Part shown: positions 44,375 to 52,745 of the stretch, one piece after another | How positions within the stretch are numbered: position 1 is the first letter of the stretch | How the letters are laid out: every line of letters starts with the position of its first letter | Origin: Candidatus Microthrix subdominans | GTDB taxonomy: Bacteria; Actinomycetota; Acidimicrobiia; Acidimicrobiales; Microtrichaceae | Assembly (NCBI GenBank): GCA_016719385.1 | Contig: JADJZA010000011.1 | Coordinates: forward strand, 1-64,000 | Direction of reading: 5' to 3' | DNA: 64,000 nucleotides | The notes under the pieces: model-generated | The model's database searches: none | The model's input: only the letters and a program-made list of their open reading frames with translations | What the model was told of the DNA's origin: nothing | Translations under genes and position numbers: made by a program

Positions 44375-45493
44375 GTGGTCGAACCCGAGGATCTGGGTGC
44401 CGAGCTTCGGCGGGCGATGAGCGACGTGCGCTGGGATCTGGGCCTGGCCCCCCTGTCCGACGCCGAACTCGGCGCCGCAGCGCCGCGCCCGGCGGCGGCG
44501 GGAAGCACTGCGCGTCCCGGGTCGGGTCGTGCCCGTTGGGCGGGTGCGGAAGGGCTGGATCGGCCGTGCGCGCTGGTCGGGCCAACCGCCTCCGGCAAGA
44601 CGGCGGTCACGCTGGCGCTCGCCGAGCTGGTGAGCCCGCTGGAGGCGGTGGCCGCCGACTCGATGACCGTGTACCGGCACCTCGACATCGGCACGGCGAC
44701 GCCGACGCTCGCCGAGCGCCGAAGAGTGCCCCACCACCTCGTCGACACGGTCGAGCCACATGAGGAGTTTTCGGTGGCCCGCTTCCAGAGCGCCGCCGAC
44801 GAGGCCTTCGACGACATCGTCGGCCGCGGAGCACACGGGCTGCTCGTCGGTGGAACCGGGTTGTACCACCAGGCGGTGATCGACGATCTGGCCCTTCCCG
44901 GCCGATTTCCGCAGGTGCTTGCCACGCTGGAGGCCGAGGCGGTCGATGAGGACTGCCTCCGGTCGATGCACGGGCGCCTGGCCAGCCTCGACCCGGTGGC
45001 GGCCGAGCGAATGGAGCCAACCAACCGGCGCCGAGTGCTGCGAGCGTTGGAGGTCACGCTGGGCGCCGGCCGCCCGTTCTCGTCGTTTGGGCCGGGACTG
45101 GATGCCCACCCGCCGACGCCGTTCGTGCAGGTTGGGCTTCGTCTGGAGCGGGCGGTGACCGCCGGTCGCATCGCCGAGCGCTTCGACGCAATGATCGACG
45201 CCGGCTTGCTCGATGAGGTGCGGGCCCTGGTGGAGCTGCCGGGCGGCCTCTCGCGGACCGCCTCCCAGGCGCTCGGATACCGAGAGCTGGCCGAGCACCT
45301 CAACGGTGAGCGCACCCTGACGGACGCCGTCTCGGCTGCCGTGCAACGCACCCAGCAGCTGGCGGTTCGCCAGGAACGCTGGTTCCGGCGCGACCCCCGG
45401 CTGGTGTGGGTGGACGCAGAAGCGGACGCGGCTACCGTCGCCGACCGGGTGCAGGCGGCCTGGGCAACGGCTGGGGCATGGGAGCCGACCTGA
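44375..45493 (+). CDS. miaA: tRNA dimethylallyltransferase MiaA
   Basis: 372 residues from GTG 44375; an ATG at 44417 is an alternative. Moves a dimethylallyl group to A37 of tRNAs reading UNN codons; MiaB then modifies the product. The P-loop is ALVGPTASGKTAVTLALAEL near residue 69, followed by AADSMTVYRHLDIGTATPT, PHHLVDTVEPHEEFSVARFQ, VGGTGLYHQAVIDDL and TNRRRVLRALEVTLGAGRPF, then SQALGYRELAEHL and QLAVRQERWFRRDPRL. The 65 residues before the P-loop are not part of the usual enzyme and are Ala/Pro/Gly-rich. Follows the helicase by 2 bases. Confidence 0.93.
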   Translation: MVEPEDLGAELRRAMSDVRWDLGLAPLSDAELGAAAPRPAAAGSTARPGSGRARWAGAEGLDRPCALVGPTASGKTAVTLALAELVSPLEAVAADSMTVYRHLDIGTATPTLAERRRVPHHLVDTVEPHEEFSVARFQSAADEAFDDIVGRGAHGLLVGGTGLYHQAVIDDLALPGRFPQVLATLEAEAVDEDCLRSMHGRLASLDPVAAERMEPTNRRRVLRALEVTLGAGRPFSSFGPGLDAHPPTPFVQVGLRLERAVTAGRIAERFDAMIDAGLLDEVRALVELPGGLSRTASQALGYRELAEHLNGERTLTDAVSAAVQRTQQLAVRQERWFRRDPRLVWVDAEADAATVADRVQAAWATAGAWEPT

Positions 45494-45554
45494 GGTCCAA
45501 TGGCCGCCATTCCGGGAGAGAGAAATTCCGAGGGCCACGGCCGGCCAGGACCGA

Positions 45555-45560
45555 TAGCGT
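45555..45560 (+). promoter_or_regulatory. -10 hexamer TAGCGT of dapF
   Basis: TAGCGT ends 9 nt before ATG 45570; dapF therefore has its own leaderless-type start besides any read-through from miaA. Confidence 0.45.
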
Positions 45561-45569
45561 GGGCTGCAC

Positions 45570-46373
45570 ATGCACTTCACCAAGCACCACGGCCTGGGCA
45601 ACGACTTTCTGGTCGCCCTCGAAGCGAACAACGGCCCGCTTTCGGCCGGCCCAGAGCTCGCCCGCTCGCTGTGCGATCGACACACCGGCATCGGGGCCGA
45701 CGGGCTGATCTGGGGGGCTGCGGCCCCCGATGCAGATGTGGCTTTTCGCCTGCACAACGCGGATGGCACCGAAGCGGAGATCTCCGGCAACGGGCTGCGT
45801 TGTCTGGCTCAGGCCTGGCTGCGTTCCGCCAACCGCAGCGATGGTCAGGTGTCGGTGGCCACGCCCGGCGGGGTCCGCCAGGCCATCGCAACGTCCTCGG
45901 ACGATCCGGCGACACTCACCGTCTGCGTCGAGATGGGCCCGGTCGGCGCCGGCCCGGAGCTGCCAGCGGTCATCGGCGAACTGGGGATCGACCAAGCGAT
46001 GTCGGCGTCGGTGGGCAACCCCCACGTCGTTCTGCTCGGCCCTGGCTCGTTGGCCCCGAACCTGGCCTCGGTCGACTTGATCAAGGTGGGGCGTCGCGTG
46101 GAGAGCGCCGTGCCGGGCGGGGCCAACGTCCACCTGATCGAACAGTCAGGGGAGGACCGACTGGTCATGCGACCGTGGGAGCGCGGCGTCGGCATCACCG
46201 AGGCCTGCGGTTCGGGCGCCACCGTGGCGGCTTGGGTGGCCCGCAGCTGGGGGCTGGTCGGCGACACGGTGGTCGTTTCCATGCCCGGTGGTGAGGTGAC
46301 GGTCGAACTCGGGTCACAGTCGGCGTCGCTGATCGGTCCGGCCACCTATGTGGCGGACGTGGAGACGCATTGA
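45570..46373 (+). CDS. dapF: Diaminopimelate epimerase
   Basis: 267 residues. Interconverts LL- and meso-diaminopimelate with two cysteines. The N-terminus FTKHHGLGNDFLV is typical, ADGLIWG follows, the first catalytic Cys is in ISGNGLRCLAQ near residue 77, and the second in GVGITEACGSGATVAAWVAR near 215. SVGNPHVVLLG near 150 is the conserved NPH segment. Length normal. It starts the diaminopimelate block; hflX overlaps its stop by four bases (TTGA). Confidence 0.95.
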   Translation: MHFTKHHGLGNDFLVALEANNGPLSAGPELARSLCDRHTGIGADGLIWGAAAPDADVAFRLHNADGTEAEISGNGLRCLAQAWLRSANRSDGQVSVATPGGVRQAIATSSDDPATLTVCVEMGPVGAGPELPAVIGELGIDQAMSASVGNPHVVLLGPGSLAPNLASVDLIKVGRRVESAVPGGANVHLIEQSGEDRLVMRPWERGVGITEACGSGATVAAWVARSWGLVGDTVVVSMPGGEVTVELGSQSASLIGPATYVADVETH

Positions 46374-47836
46374 GCAACACGAACATGAAGGGCAACAACA
46401 TCAGCGACGACGGCATCGGCGACGAGGATTTCTACGGCGGAGCGCTGACCGATGACGATGCGGCCGATGAAGCGGTATCGGTCGTCGAGCCGGCCGAGCC
46501 CACCGAGGATTCGCACCGCGGTGGTTTTGGCGAGTTCGGTGGTGAGACCCGAGGTCTCATCGAGCGAACCTACCGGGAGCGGATCCTGCTGGTCGCCGTC
46601 GCCATCGACGGCGCCGGGGGCGCCGGCACCGTCGAGGATTCCTTGGACGAACTGGCATTGCTCGTCGACACGGCGGGCGCCGACGTGGTGGGTCGCATCA
46701 CCCAGCGGCGTCGCGCCCCCGACCCGGCCACCTACGTCGGATCCGGCAAGGCGGCCGAGATCAAGGCGCTCGCCGAAGCCACCGACTGTGACACGGTCGT
46801 CTTCGACGACGAGCTGAGCCCTGCCCAGCAGTTCAAGCTGGAGAAGCTGCTCGGCCGCACCGCGATCGACCGTACTGCGGTGATCCTGGACATCTTCGCC
46901 CAGAACGCCTCTAGCCAGGAGGGCAAGGCCCAGGTCGAGTTGGCCCAGCTTCGCTATCTGGCGCCCCGATTGAAGGGCCGCGGCCGGGCGCTCTCCCAGC
47001 AGGCCGGTGGCCTCGGAGGCGCCCGACGCGGTCCGGGCGAGAAGGCGCTGGAGACCGACCGCCGTCGGCTTGGACGGCGGGTGCACAAGCTCGAGTCCGA
47101 ACTCCGGGAGGTGGGACGCCACCGGGCCACCCAGGCAAAGGCCCGCCAACGCTCGGGCGTCGCCCACGTGGTAGTCGTCGGCTACACCAACGCCGGCAAG
47201 TCGACGCTGGAGAACGCTCTGACCGACGCCGGGGTCCTCGTCGAGGACCGGTTGTTCGCCACGCTGGACCCGACGACCCGTCAGCTGGCGTTGCCGGGTG
47301 GGGAAGTGGTGCTGCTCACCGACACGGTCGGCTTCATCCGCAAGCTGCCCCACGAGCTGGTCGAGGCCTTCAAAACCACCCTGTCGGTCGTGTCCGAGGC
47401 CGATCTGCTCGTGCACGTCGTCGATGCCTCGTCGGCCGACCCGGCCGAGGAGATCGCAGTGGTTCGGGCGATCATCGCCGAGGTAGGGGGTGGGGATCGC
47501 CCGGAACTGCTGGTGTTCAACAAGGCCGACCTTTCCCCCGACGCCGACCGGCTGGCCGAGGCGAGCCCGGGTGCGGTGGCGGTGTCTGCGGCAACCGGTT
47601 TGGGGATCGACGCGTTGGTCGAGGCGATCGGTGACCGCCTCCGCTCGCAGCGCCCGGTGGTCGAACTGCACATCCCTTGGGCCCGGGGCGATGTCATCGC
47701 CTCGGTGCACGCCCACGGCGAGGTGCTCTCCGAGGTGTCCGGACCCGACCAGATGGTGATGCGAACCCGACTGCGCGAGGAGCAGCGGGGCCGTTTCGCC
47801 GAGTTCGAACCGGCGGCGCCAGTCGAGCCTCGATGA
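46370..47836 (+). CDS. hflX: GTPase HflX
   Basis: 488 residues if the TTG at 46370 is used; an ATG at 46385 is an alternative. Ribosome-associated GTPase that rescues or splits stalled ribosomes. An acidic N-terminal leader of about 65 residues is followed by the HflX nucleotide-binding-like domain (AGADVVGRITQRRRAPDPAT, YVGSGKAAEIKAL, VVFDDELSPAQ) and the linker GGLGGARRGPGEKALETDRR. The G domain has G1 VVVGYTNAGKSTLENAL near 265, G3 LLTDTVGFIRKLP, G4 LVFNKADL and G5 AVSAATGLG. In Actinobacteria hflX commonly follows dapF, as here. Confidence 0.93.
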   Translation: MSNTNMKGNNISDDGIGDEDFYGGALTDDDAADEAVSVVEPAEPTEDSHRGGFGEFGGETRGLIERTYRERILLVAVAIDGAGGAGTVEDSLDELALLVDTAGADVVGRITQRRRAPDPATYVGSGKAAEIKALAEATDCDTVVFDDELSPAQQFKLEKLLGRTAIDRTAVILDIFAQNASSQEGKAQVELAQLRYLAPRLKGRGRALSQQAGGLGGARRGPGEKALETDRRRLGRRVHKLESELREVGRHRATQAKARQRSGVAHVVVVGYTNAGKSTLENALTDAGVLVEDRLFATLDPTTRQLALPGGEVVLLTDTVGFIRKLPHELVEAFKTTLSVVSEADLLVHVVDASSADPAEEIAVVRAIIAEVGGGDRPELLVFNKADLSPDADRLAEASPGAVAVSAATGLGIDALVEAIGDRLRSQRPVVELHIPWARGDVIASVHAHGEVLSEVSGPDQMVMRTRLREEQRGRFAEFEPAAPVEPR

Positions 47837-48936
47837 TCGAAGGGGCGATCGACCTGCGGCTCGGGTCGCCGTGCGACCCCCCGCCCGACCTGGTGATCGA
47901 CGCGATGGCGTCGGCCGCCGACAGCCTGGGGCCCTACGGCAAGTCGGTGGGCTCGCCCGTCTTCCGGCAGGCGGCGGCCGACTGGATGCGCCGTCGACTC
48001 GATGTCGAGATCGACCCCGAGTCGGTGGCGGCCTGCGTGGGGACCAAGGAGTTCGTCGCCGGCCTGGCCCTACTGCTCGGGGCGGGATGTGGCCGCGGCC
48101 GGGACACCGTGCTCATCCCGGCGGTCGCCTATCCCACCTACGCTGTGGGCGCCGAGCTGGCCGGCTGCCGGGTGGTGCGGGTGCCGATGACCGATCGCTT
48201 CACGCTCGATCTGGCTGGGGTCGATGCCGACGATGCCGCCCGTTCCAGGCTGCTGTGGGTGAACTCGCCCGGCAACCCGGCCGGCGGACTCGACGATCTG
48301 GAGGCGGCTGCGGCCTGGGGGCGCGAGCGGGGCATCGTCGTGTGCTCCGACGAGTGCTACGTCGAGTACACGTGGAGCGGAGCGCCGGTCGGCGAGGTGG
48401 GGCTGCCGGCCTCGACGATGCTCTCCTCGGGAACGAGTGGCGTGTTGGCGCTCCACTCGCTCTCCAAGCGATCAAACCTGGCCGGGGGGAGGATCGGGTT
48501 CTACGCCGGCGACGCCGCCCTCATCGCCGAGCTGGGGGAGCGGCGCCGGGAATTGGGGTTGGTGGTGCCCGGACCCATGCAGGCTGCCGGAGCGACGGCT
48601 TGGAGCGACCAACAACACGTGACCGAGCAGCGCGAGCGTTATCTTCGGCGCCTCGAACGCCTGGCGGAGGCGGCCGTGTCGGCCGGGTGCTTCGATGTTC
48701 GCCTGCCGGAGGGCGGGTTTTACCTGTGGCTGGACGTTGGCGATGACGACCGTGCGGCGGTTGCGACCCTCGCCGGGGCGGGCGTCCTGGTGCAGCCGGG
48801 CTCGATCTACGGGGCGGCCGGAGCAGGCCGGGTCCGCCTGGCCGCCGTACGCCCCGACGCCGAGATCGATGAGGCCGCCCGGCGTCTGGAGGCACTGCGT
48901 GGGGTCCTCGCCGGCGGCGCCGGTTTGCGGCGGTGA
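47833..48936 (+). CDS. dapC: PLP aminotransferase, probable N-succinyldiaminopimelate aminotransferase DapC
   Basis: 367 residues from ATG 47833, overlapping the hflX stop. Class I/II fold: PYGKSVGSPVFRQAAADWM, the substrate motif LWVNSPGNPAGG near residue 142 (NPxG), SDECYVEYTW near 172, and the PLP lysine in LALHSLSKRSNLAGGRIGFY near 215; the Arg of RVRLAAVRPDAE binds the carboxylate. Adds an amino group to N-succinyl-2-amino-6-ketopimelate, step between DapD and DapE. The assignment to DapC rests on being flanked by dapF and dapE/dapD; the fold alone would allow other substrates. Confidence 0.85.
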   Translation: MIEGAIDLRLGSPCDPPPDLVIDAMASAADSLGPYGKSVGSPVFRQAAADWMRRRLDVEIDPESVAACVGTKEFVAGLALLLGAGCGRGRDTVLIPAVAYPTYAVGAELAGCRVVRVPMTDRFTLDLAGVDADDAARSRLLWVNSPGNPAGGLDDLEAAAAWGRERGIVVCSDECYVEYTWSGAPVGEVGLPASTMLSSGTSGVLALHSLSKRSNLAGGRIGFYAGDAALIAELGERRRELGLVVPGPMQAAGATAWSDQQHVTEQRERYLRRLERLAEAAVSAGCFDVRLPEGGFYLWLDVGDDDRAAVATLAGAGVLVQPGSIYGAAGAGRVRLAAVRPDAEIDEAARRLEALRGVLAGGAGLRR

Positions 48937-48982
48937 ACGCTCCAGGCATGCTCGTGCACCCACCCGACGGGTTGGGGCTGCG

Positions 48983-49651
48983 ATGATGGGGGCGATGACG
49001 TCGTCGGCAACCTCGCGCCCTCACCTGCCCGGCGCCTCGACGCGCCCCCAGTCGGTGAGACCATCGGTGATCTGGGCCTATCTGGGGGCTGCGATGGCGG
49101 TGGTCGGGGTGATTCTTGCCGTCAGCTTGGTCGCCATCGGATTTCTCTCCGACGGTGGTCCCGAAGAGGTGGGACGAGCAGATTTCCCCGGTCAGGTGTC
49201 CTTCACATCCCCGTCCCGGGACAAGCCGTTTGCCATCTACCTCGAGCGCTCCACCCTGTCCGGGGACCCAGGTGTCCCGGGGTATTTGACACCGATCGTC
49301 ACCCGAGGCGATGGCGAGGTTCCGGTCGATACCGATGCCAAGATCGATCGCCATGCCGGTGTGTCGACCGAGATGATCCCGATCGGCTCGTTTGTCGCCG
49401 TCGGAGGTGACTACACGGTGACGGTCGACCCGGACGGTTCCTCGGCCGGTGACGATGTTGCCATCGTCGTCGCCGATCCCGATGTGGCGTCGACCGGCAC
49501 CGCCCTCATGATCTGGGGGGCGGCAGTTGGCGCCGGATTGTTCGTGGTCGGCATGGGAGTGGCGGTCGGCGTCGGGCGAGCACGCGACCGGGCGCGGGTG
49601 AGGGCACTGGTCGAGGGTCGCGCCGGTACCGAGTCCGGCGGAACTCCGTGA
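48983..49651 (+). CDS. Membrane protein of unknown function (first of a pair in the dap block)
   Basis: 222 residues from ATG 48983; ATG 48995 is an alternative start. One helix is at residues 32-54 (AYLGAAMAVVGVILAVSLVA), an external beta-rich domain at 55-165 (VGRADFPGQVSFTSPSRDKP, FAIYLERSTL, GGDYTVTVDPDG), a second helix at 172-195 (MIWGAAVGAGLFVVGMGVAV), and a short basic tail. No named domain. The next gene has the same topology and starts inside this gene's last codons, so the two products probably work together in the envelope. Location between DapC and DapE genes suggests, but does not show, a link to cell-wall growth. Confidence 0.65.
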   Translation: MMGAMTSSATSRPHLPGASTRPQSVRPSVIWAYLGAAMAVVGVILAVSLVAIGFLSDGGPEEVGRADFPGQVSFTSPSRDKPFAIYLERSTLSGDPGVPGYLTPIVTRGDGEVPVDTDAKIDRHAGVSTEMIPIGSFVAVGGDYTVTVDPDGSSAGDDVAIVVADPDVASTGTALMIWGAAVGAGLFVVGMGVAVGVGRARDRARVRALVEGRAGTESGGTP

Positions 49652-50451
49652 GTCCTCAGGAGGGAGCGGTACAGACGGCCGACGAGGTGGCTCAGTCCAA
49701 GGCAATGCGCTGGGCGATGGGGTTGTTGTTCGCAGCCGGCGTGTCGGTGATGGTCGGGTTTCTCGCCACCCAGTTGCTGACCGGCCGGTCGATGGAGCGT
49801 CTCGGCCCGTCGAGCGATGCCGTGGTCCGTGAACGGGTTCCCTCCAGCGAGAAGGTGCGCATCGAACAACCGGGCACCTACGACGTGTTCTACGAGCAGG
49901 CAGCGCCGTCGACGGGGGTGCCCGGATCCCTCGACGTCACCGTCCGTTCGGATCGGGGCGAGCTGGGCTTGGACACGCCGGATCCGGTGCTGAGCACGAT
50001 CATCGACGATCGCAGCTACGTGGCCTTTCACACCGTGAGGATCCCGCGCGCCGGCACGTACACCCTCGACGTGGCGGTCAAGGGAGGCGAGCCGGCGGGA
50101 TCCCTTTTCGAGGACGACCGCGTCGTCCTCGATCGGGCCAACCGGGAGGCCGATGCCTTGTGGATGTTGCTGGGTCTCGCACCGGCGGCGGCCGGGTTGG
50201 TTTTGGCGGCCTGCTTCGGGGTCGCCTCGGTGTGGGTCCGGGCGCGGAGTGCCCGGGCCGGCCGGGCGGACGGACGAGGACCTTCGGGCGGGTCGGCATT
50301 CGCCGGCCGCTGGGGCCCGCCAACCGATCACGCCTTCCGCGATCCGCCGCCGCCGCCGGAATTCCCCCGGGCAGGGCCCCCGGCTGGCCCCGATGCCGGC
50401 GACCAACCGCCGACCGAAGGTGAGCCTCCGGTCGCCGACGACCGTGCCTGA
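49648..50451 (+). CDS. Membrane protein of unknown function (second of a pair in the dap block)
   Basis: 267 residues from GTG 49648, overlapping the previous stop (GTGA). Helix 1 is at residues 22-44 (MGLLFAAGVSVMVGFLATQL), an external domain at 45-165 contains VRIEQPGTYDVFYEQAAPST and VRIPRAGTYTLDVAVKGGEP (two similar Gly-Thr-Tyr strands), helix 2 is at 170-195, and a Pro/Gly-rich cytoplasmic tail follows. The plan is shared with the preceding protein and with that at 24794. No family recognised. dapE starts 8 bases before its stop. Confidence 0.65.
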   Translation: MSPQEGAVQTADEVAQSKAMRWAMGLLFAAGVSVMVGFLATQLLTGRSMERLGPSSDAVVRERVPSSEKVRIEQPGTYDVFYEQAAPSTGVPGSLDVTVRSDRGELGLDTPDPVLSTIIDDRSYVAFHTVRIPRAGTYTLDVAVKGGEPAGSLFEDDRVVLDRANREADALWMLLGLAPAAAGLVLAACFGVASVWVRARSARAGRADGRGPSGGSAFAGRWGPPTDHAFRDPPPPPEFPRAGPPAGPDAGDQPPTEGEPPVADDRA

Positions 50452-51547
50452 GCTCACGACCGACCTGCTCTCGGCGACCAGCCGGTTGATGGGGGTGCGG
50501 TCGGAGAGCTTCGACGAGCGTGCACTGGCCGATCTCGTCGAGGCTGACCTGTCTGCGCTGGTGAGCGCTCGAGGGGAGACCTTCACGGTGGACCGGGTTG
50601 GGGACAACGTCGTGGCCCGGACCCACCTCGGCCGTTCCGCCCGATTGATCCTGGCTGGGCACCTCGACACGGTTCCCGCCAACGACAATTCGATTCCGCG
50701 ACTGGACGGCGATGTGCTGTGGGGGCTGGGCTCGGCCGACATGAAGGGCGGCCTGGCCGTCATGTTGGACCTGGCCTGCGCCATCGCTGAACCGGCGGTC
50801 GACGTCACCTGGGTGTTCTATGCCCGAGAGGAGGTGGCGACCGCCCATTCGGGGCTGCTCGAGCTGGAGCGCCTTCGACCCGACCTGCTCGGCGGAGACG
50901 TCGCCCTCCTGGGGGAGCCGACCGATGGTGCGCTGGAGGCGGGCTGCCAGGGGTCGGTGCGCGTGCAGGTTGCGCTCAGGGGTGTCCGGGCCCACACCGC
51001 TCGGGCATGGATGGGGCAGAACGCCATCCATCGAGCGGGCGAGCTTTTGTTGCGGTTGAACGACTGGCGGCCTCGGCGACCGACGATCGATGGCTGCACC
51101 TACCATGAGGCCCTCCAGGCGGTGGCCATCGAGGGCGGCGTGGCCGGCAACGTGGTGCCAGATGCGGTCACGCTCACCGTCGTCCACCGCTTCGCCCCGG
51201 ACCGCGGCCTCGACGAGGCGGAGGCCTGGCTGCGGGGCTGGCTGGTCCCTTCGTTGTCCGACGGTGATGCGATCACGGTGGTTGACCGGTCGCGAGCTGC
51301 CCCTCCAGGGCTCGGGCACCCGCTGCTCGCTCGGCTGATCGAGCGTCATCACCTGGAGACCAGAGCCAAGCTCGGATGGACCGACGCCGCCTTCTTTGCT
51401 GAGCGCGGTATCCCTGCGGCCAACTTCGGGCCCGGGGACCCGGTCGTTGCCCACACCGCCGACGAACGGCTTGAGCGAGCGAGCATCGATCGGGTCTGGG
51501 CGGTGCTCGGGGACCTCTTGGTGAACGGCGTCGTCGACGTTCCGTAG
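50444..51547 (+). CDS. dapE: Succinyl-diaminopimelate desuccinylase
   Basis: 367 residues from GTG 50444. Zinc M20 hydrolase that releases succinate from N-succinyl-LL-diaminopimelate. Metal ligands and catalytic residues are visible: LILAGHLDTVPAND (His and catalytic Asp, near residue 68), LWGLGSADMKGGLAVML (bridging Asp near 99), FYAREEVATAHSG (general-base Glu pair near 127), GEPTDGALEAGCQG near 158, and the final zinc His in GPGDPVVAHTADE near 340. RAHTARAWMGQNAIH marks the dimerisation domain. Coupled to the membrane protein before it and 109 bases ahead of dapD. Confidence 0.93.
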   Translation: MPELTTDLLSATSRLMGVRSESFDERALADLVEADLSALVSARGETFTVDRVGDNVVARTHLGRSARLILAGHLDTVPANDNSIPRLDGDVLWGLGSADMKGGLAVMLDLACAIAEPAVDVTWVFYAREEVATAHSGLLELERLRPDLLGGDVALLGEPTDGALEAGCQGSVRVQVALRGVRAHTARAWMGQNAIHRAGELLLRLNDWRPRRPTIDGCTYHEALQAVAIEGGVAGNVVPDAVTLTVVHRFAPDRGLDEAEAWLRGWLVPSLSDGDAITVVDRSRAAPPGLGHPLLARLIERHHLETRAKLGWTDAAFFAERGIPAANFGPGDPVVAHTADERLERASIDRVWAVLGDLLVNGVVDVP

Positions 51548-51589
51548 CCATGTCCCTTCCCACCTTTTACCGGTTCTGCGGGGCGACCC

Positions 51590-51595
51590 TATGAT
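51590..51595 (+). promoter_or_regulatory. -10-like TATGAT ahead of dapD
   Basis: TATGAT with a poor -35 (TTACCG, 51567-51572, 17-bp spacing) would start a transcript with a leader of about 55 nt. The gap also contains a TAGGGT (51606-51611) that could be an alternative. Confidence 0.35.
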
Positions 51596-51656
51596 GCGGG
51601 GCCCGTAGGGTTGACCGGCAACGGCGACGATCCTCGATCCCCTGGGAGCGCATTTG

Positions 51657-52730
51657 ATGTCAGCCACCCCACCCGCCGCCTTCGGCATCGGCACGGCCAC
51701 CTTCTCGGTGCAGGGTGACGGCACCAAGGTTCTCGACACCTATTTTCAGGTGGTCAACGTCGCAGCTCACGGCGACGTCGCCGAGGTGTTGGCCCGTCAT
51801 GCCGGCCACGAAGGTGGCCCCGGTACGGTGACTTTCTCGCCAAACCGGTTGGCCGACGTGGTCATGCAGTTGCAGGCGACCGCCCAGGATGCCGAAGCCA
51901 ACCGGCGTTGCTTGGCGGCCCTTCGGGAGAGTCGCTTTGCGGAGAATCAGGGACTCGGCACCCGTTTCGAGGTCGTCGTCACCTTCATCGAGGACCTCGA
52001 CGCGCCGCCGATCGATGCTCACGACGCCTACCTCCGGCTTCACCTGTTGTCGCATCGAGTGAAGCGGCCGCACAGCATCAACCTGGACGGCATCTTTGGG
52101 CTGCTGTCCACCGTGGCATGGACCAGCCACGGGCCAGCCGATCCGGACACTCTGGCCGAGGTCCGCAGCCGTCATCGCACCGAGGGTCGTCAGCTCACCG
52201 TGCACTCGGTCGACAAGTTCCCACGGATGGTCGATTACGTGGTGCCGTCGGGGGTTCGCATCGCAGACGCCTCGAGAGTCCGGCTGGGCGCCTATCTGGG
52301 TGAGGGCACCACCGTCATGCACGAGGGCTTCGTCAACTTCAATGCCGGCACGCTCGGGTCGGCGATGATCGAGGGCCGCATCAGTGCCGGCGTCGTTCTC
52401 GGGGACCAGACCGACCTGGGCGGCGGGGCCTCGGTGATGGGCACCCTCTCCGGCGGTGGCAACGAGGTGATCAGCATCGGCCAGCGCTGCCTGGTGGGTG
52501 CCAACGGTGGCTGCGGCATCTCGCTCGGCGACGACTGCGTCATCGAAGCAGGGCTGTATCTCACCGCCGGCACCCCGGTGACGATGGCCGACGGGTCGGT
52601 TCGCAAGGCCCGAGACCTGTCCGGGGGCTCGCAGATGCTGTTTCGGCGAAATGGTAAAACCGGGGCCGTGGAGATGGTGCCCAGGGTGCCCGACTGGGGT
52701 GGGTTGAACCCCGACCTCCACGCCAACTGA
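51657..52730 (+). CDS. dapD: 2,3,4,5-tetrahydropyridine-2,6-dicarboxylate N-succinyltransferase
   Basis: 357 residues from ATG 51657, with GGGAG 8 nt upstream. Actinobacterial-type DapD: a long N-terminal domain (residues 1-165), then the left-handed beta-helix of hexapeptide repeats (SGVRIADASRVRLGAYLGEG, TVMHEGFVNFNAGTLGSAMI, EGRISAGVVLGDQTDLGGGA), with GTLSGGGNEVISIGQRCLVG and ANGGCGISLGDDCVIEAGLY closing the coil. Uses succinyl-CoA to block the amino group of the tetrahydrodipicolinate product made by DapA and DapB. Its presence with dapC, dapE and dapF shows the succinylase branch. lexA is convergent, 15 bases away. Confidence 0.94.
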   Translation: MSATPPAAFGIGTATFSVQGDGTKVLDTYFQVVNVAAHGDVAEVLARHAGHEGGPGTVTFSPNRLADVVMQLQATAQDAEANRRCLAALRESRFAENQGLGTRFEVVVTFIEDLDAPPIDAHDAYLRLHLLSHRVKRPHSINLDGIFGLLSTVAWTSHGPADPDTLAEVRSRHRTEGRQLTVHSVDKFPRMVDYVVPSGVRIADASRVRLGAYLGEGTTVMHEGFVNFNAGTLGSAMIEGRISAGVVLGDQTDLGGGASVMGTLSGGGNEVISIGQRCLVGANGGCGISLGDDCVIEAGLYLTAGTPVTMADGSVRKARDLSGGSQMLFRRNGKTGAVEMVPRVPDWGGLNPDLHAN

Positions 52731-52745
52731 GCCGCCCGGAAGCGG

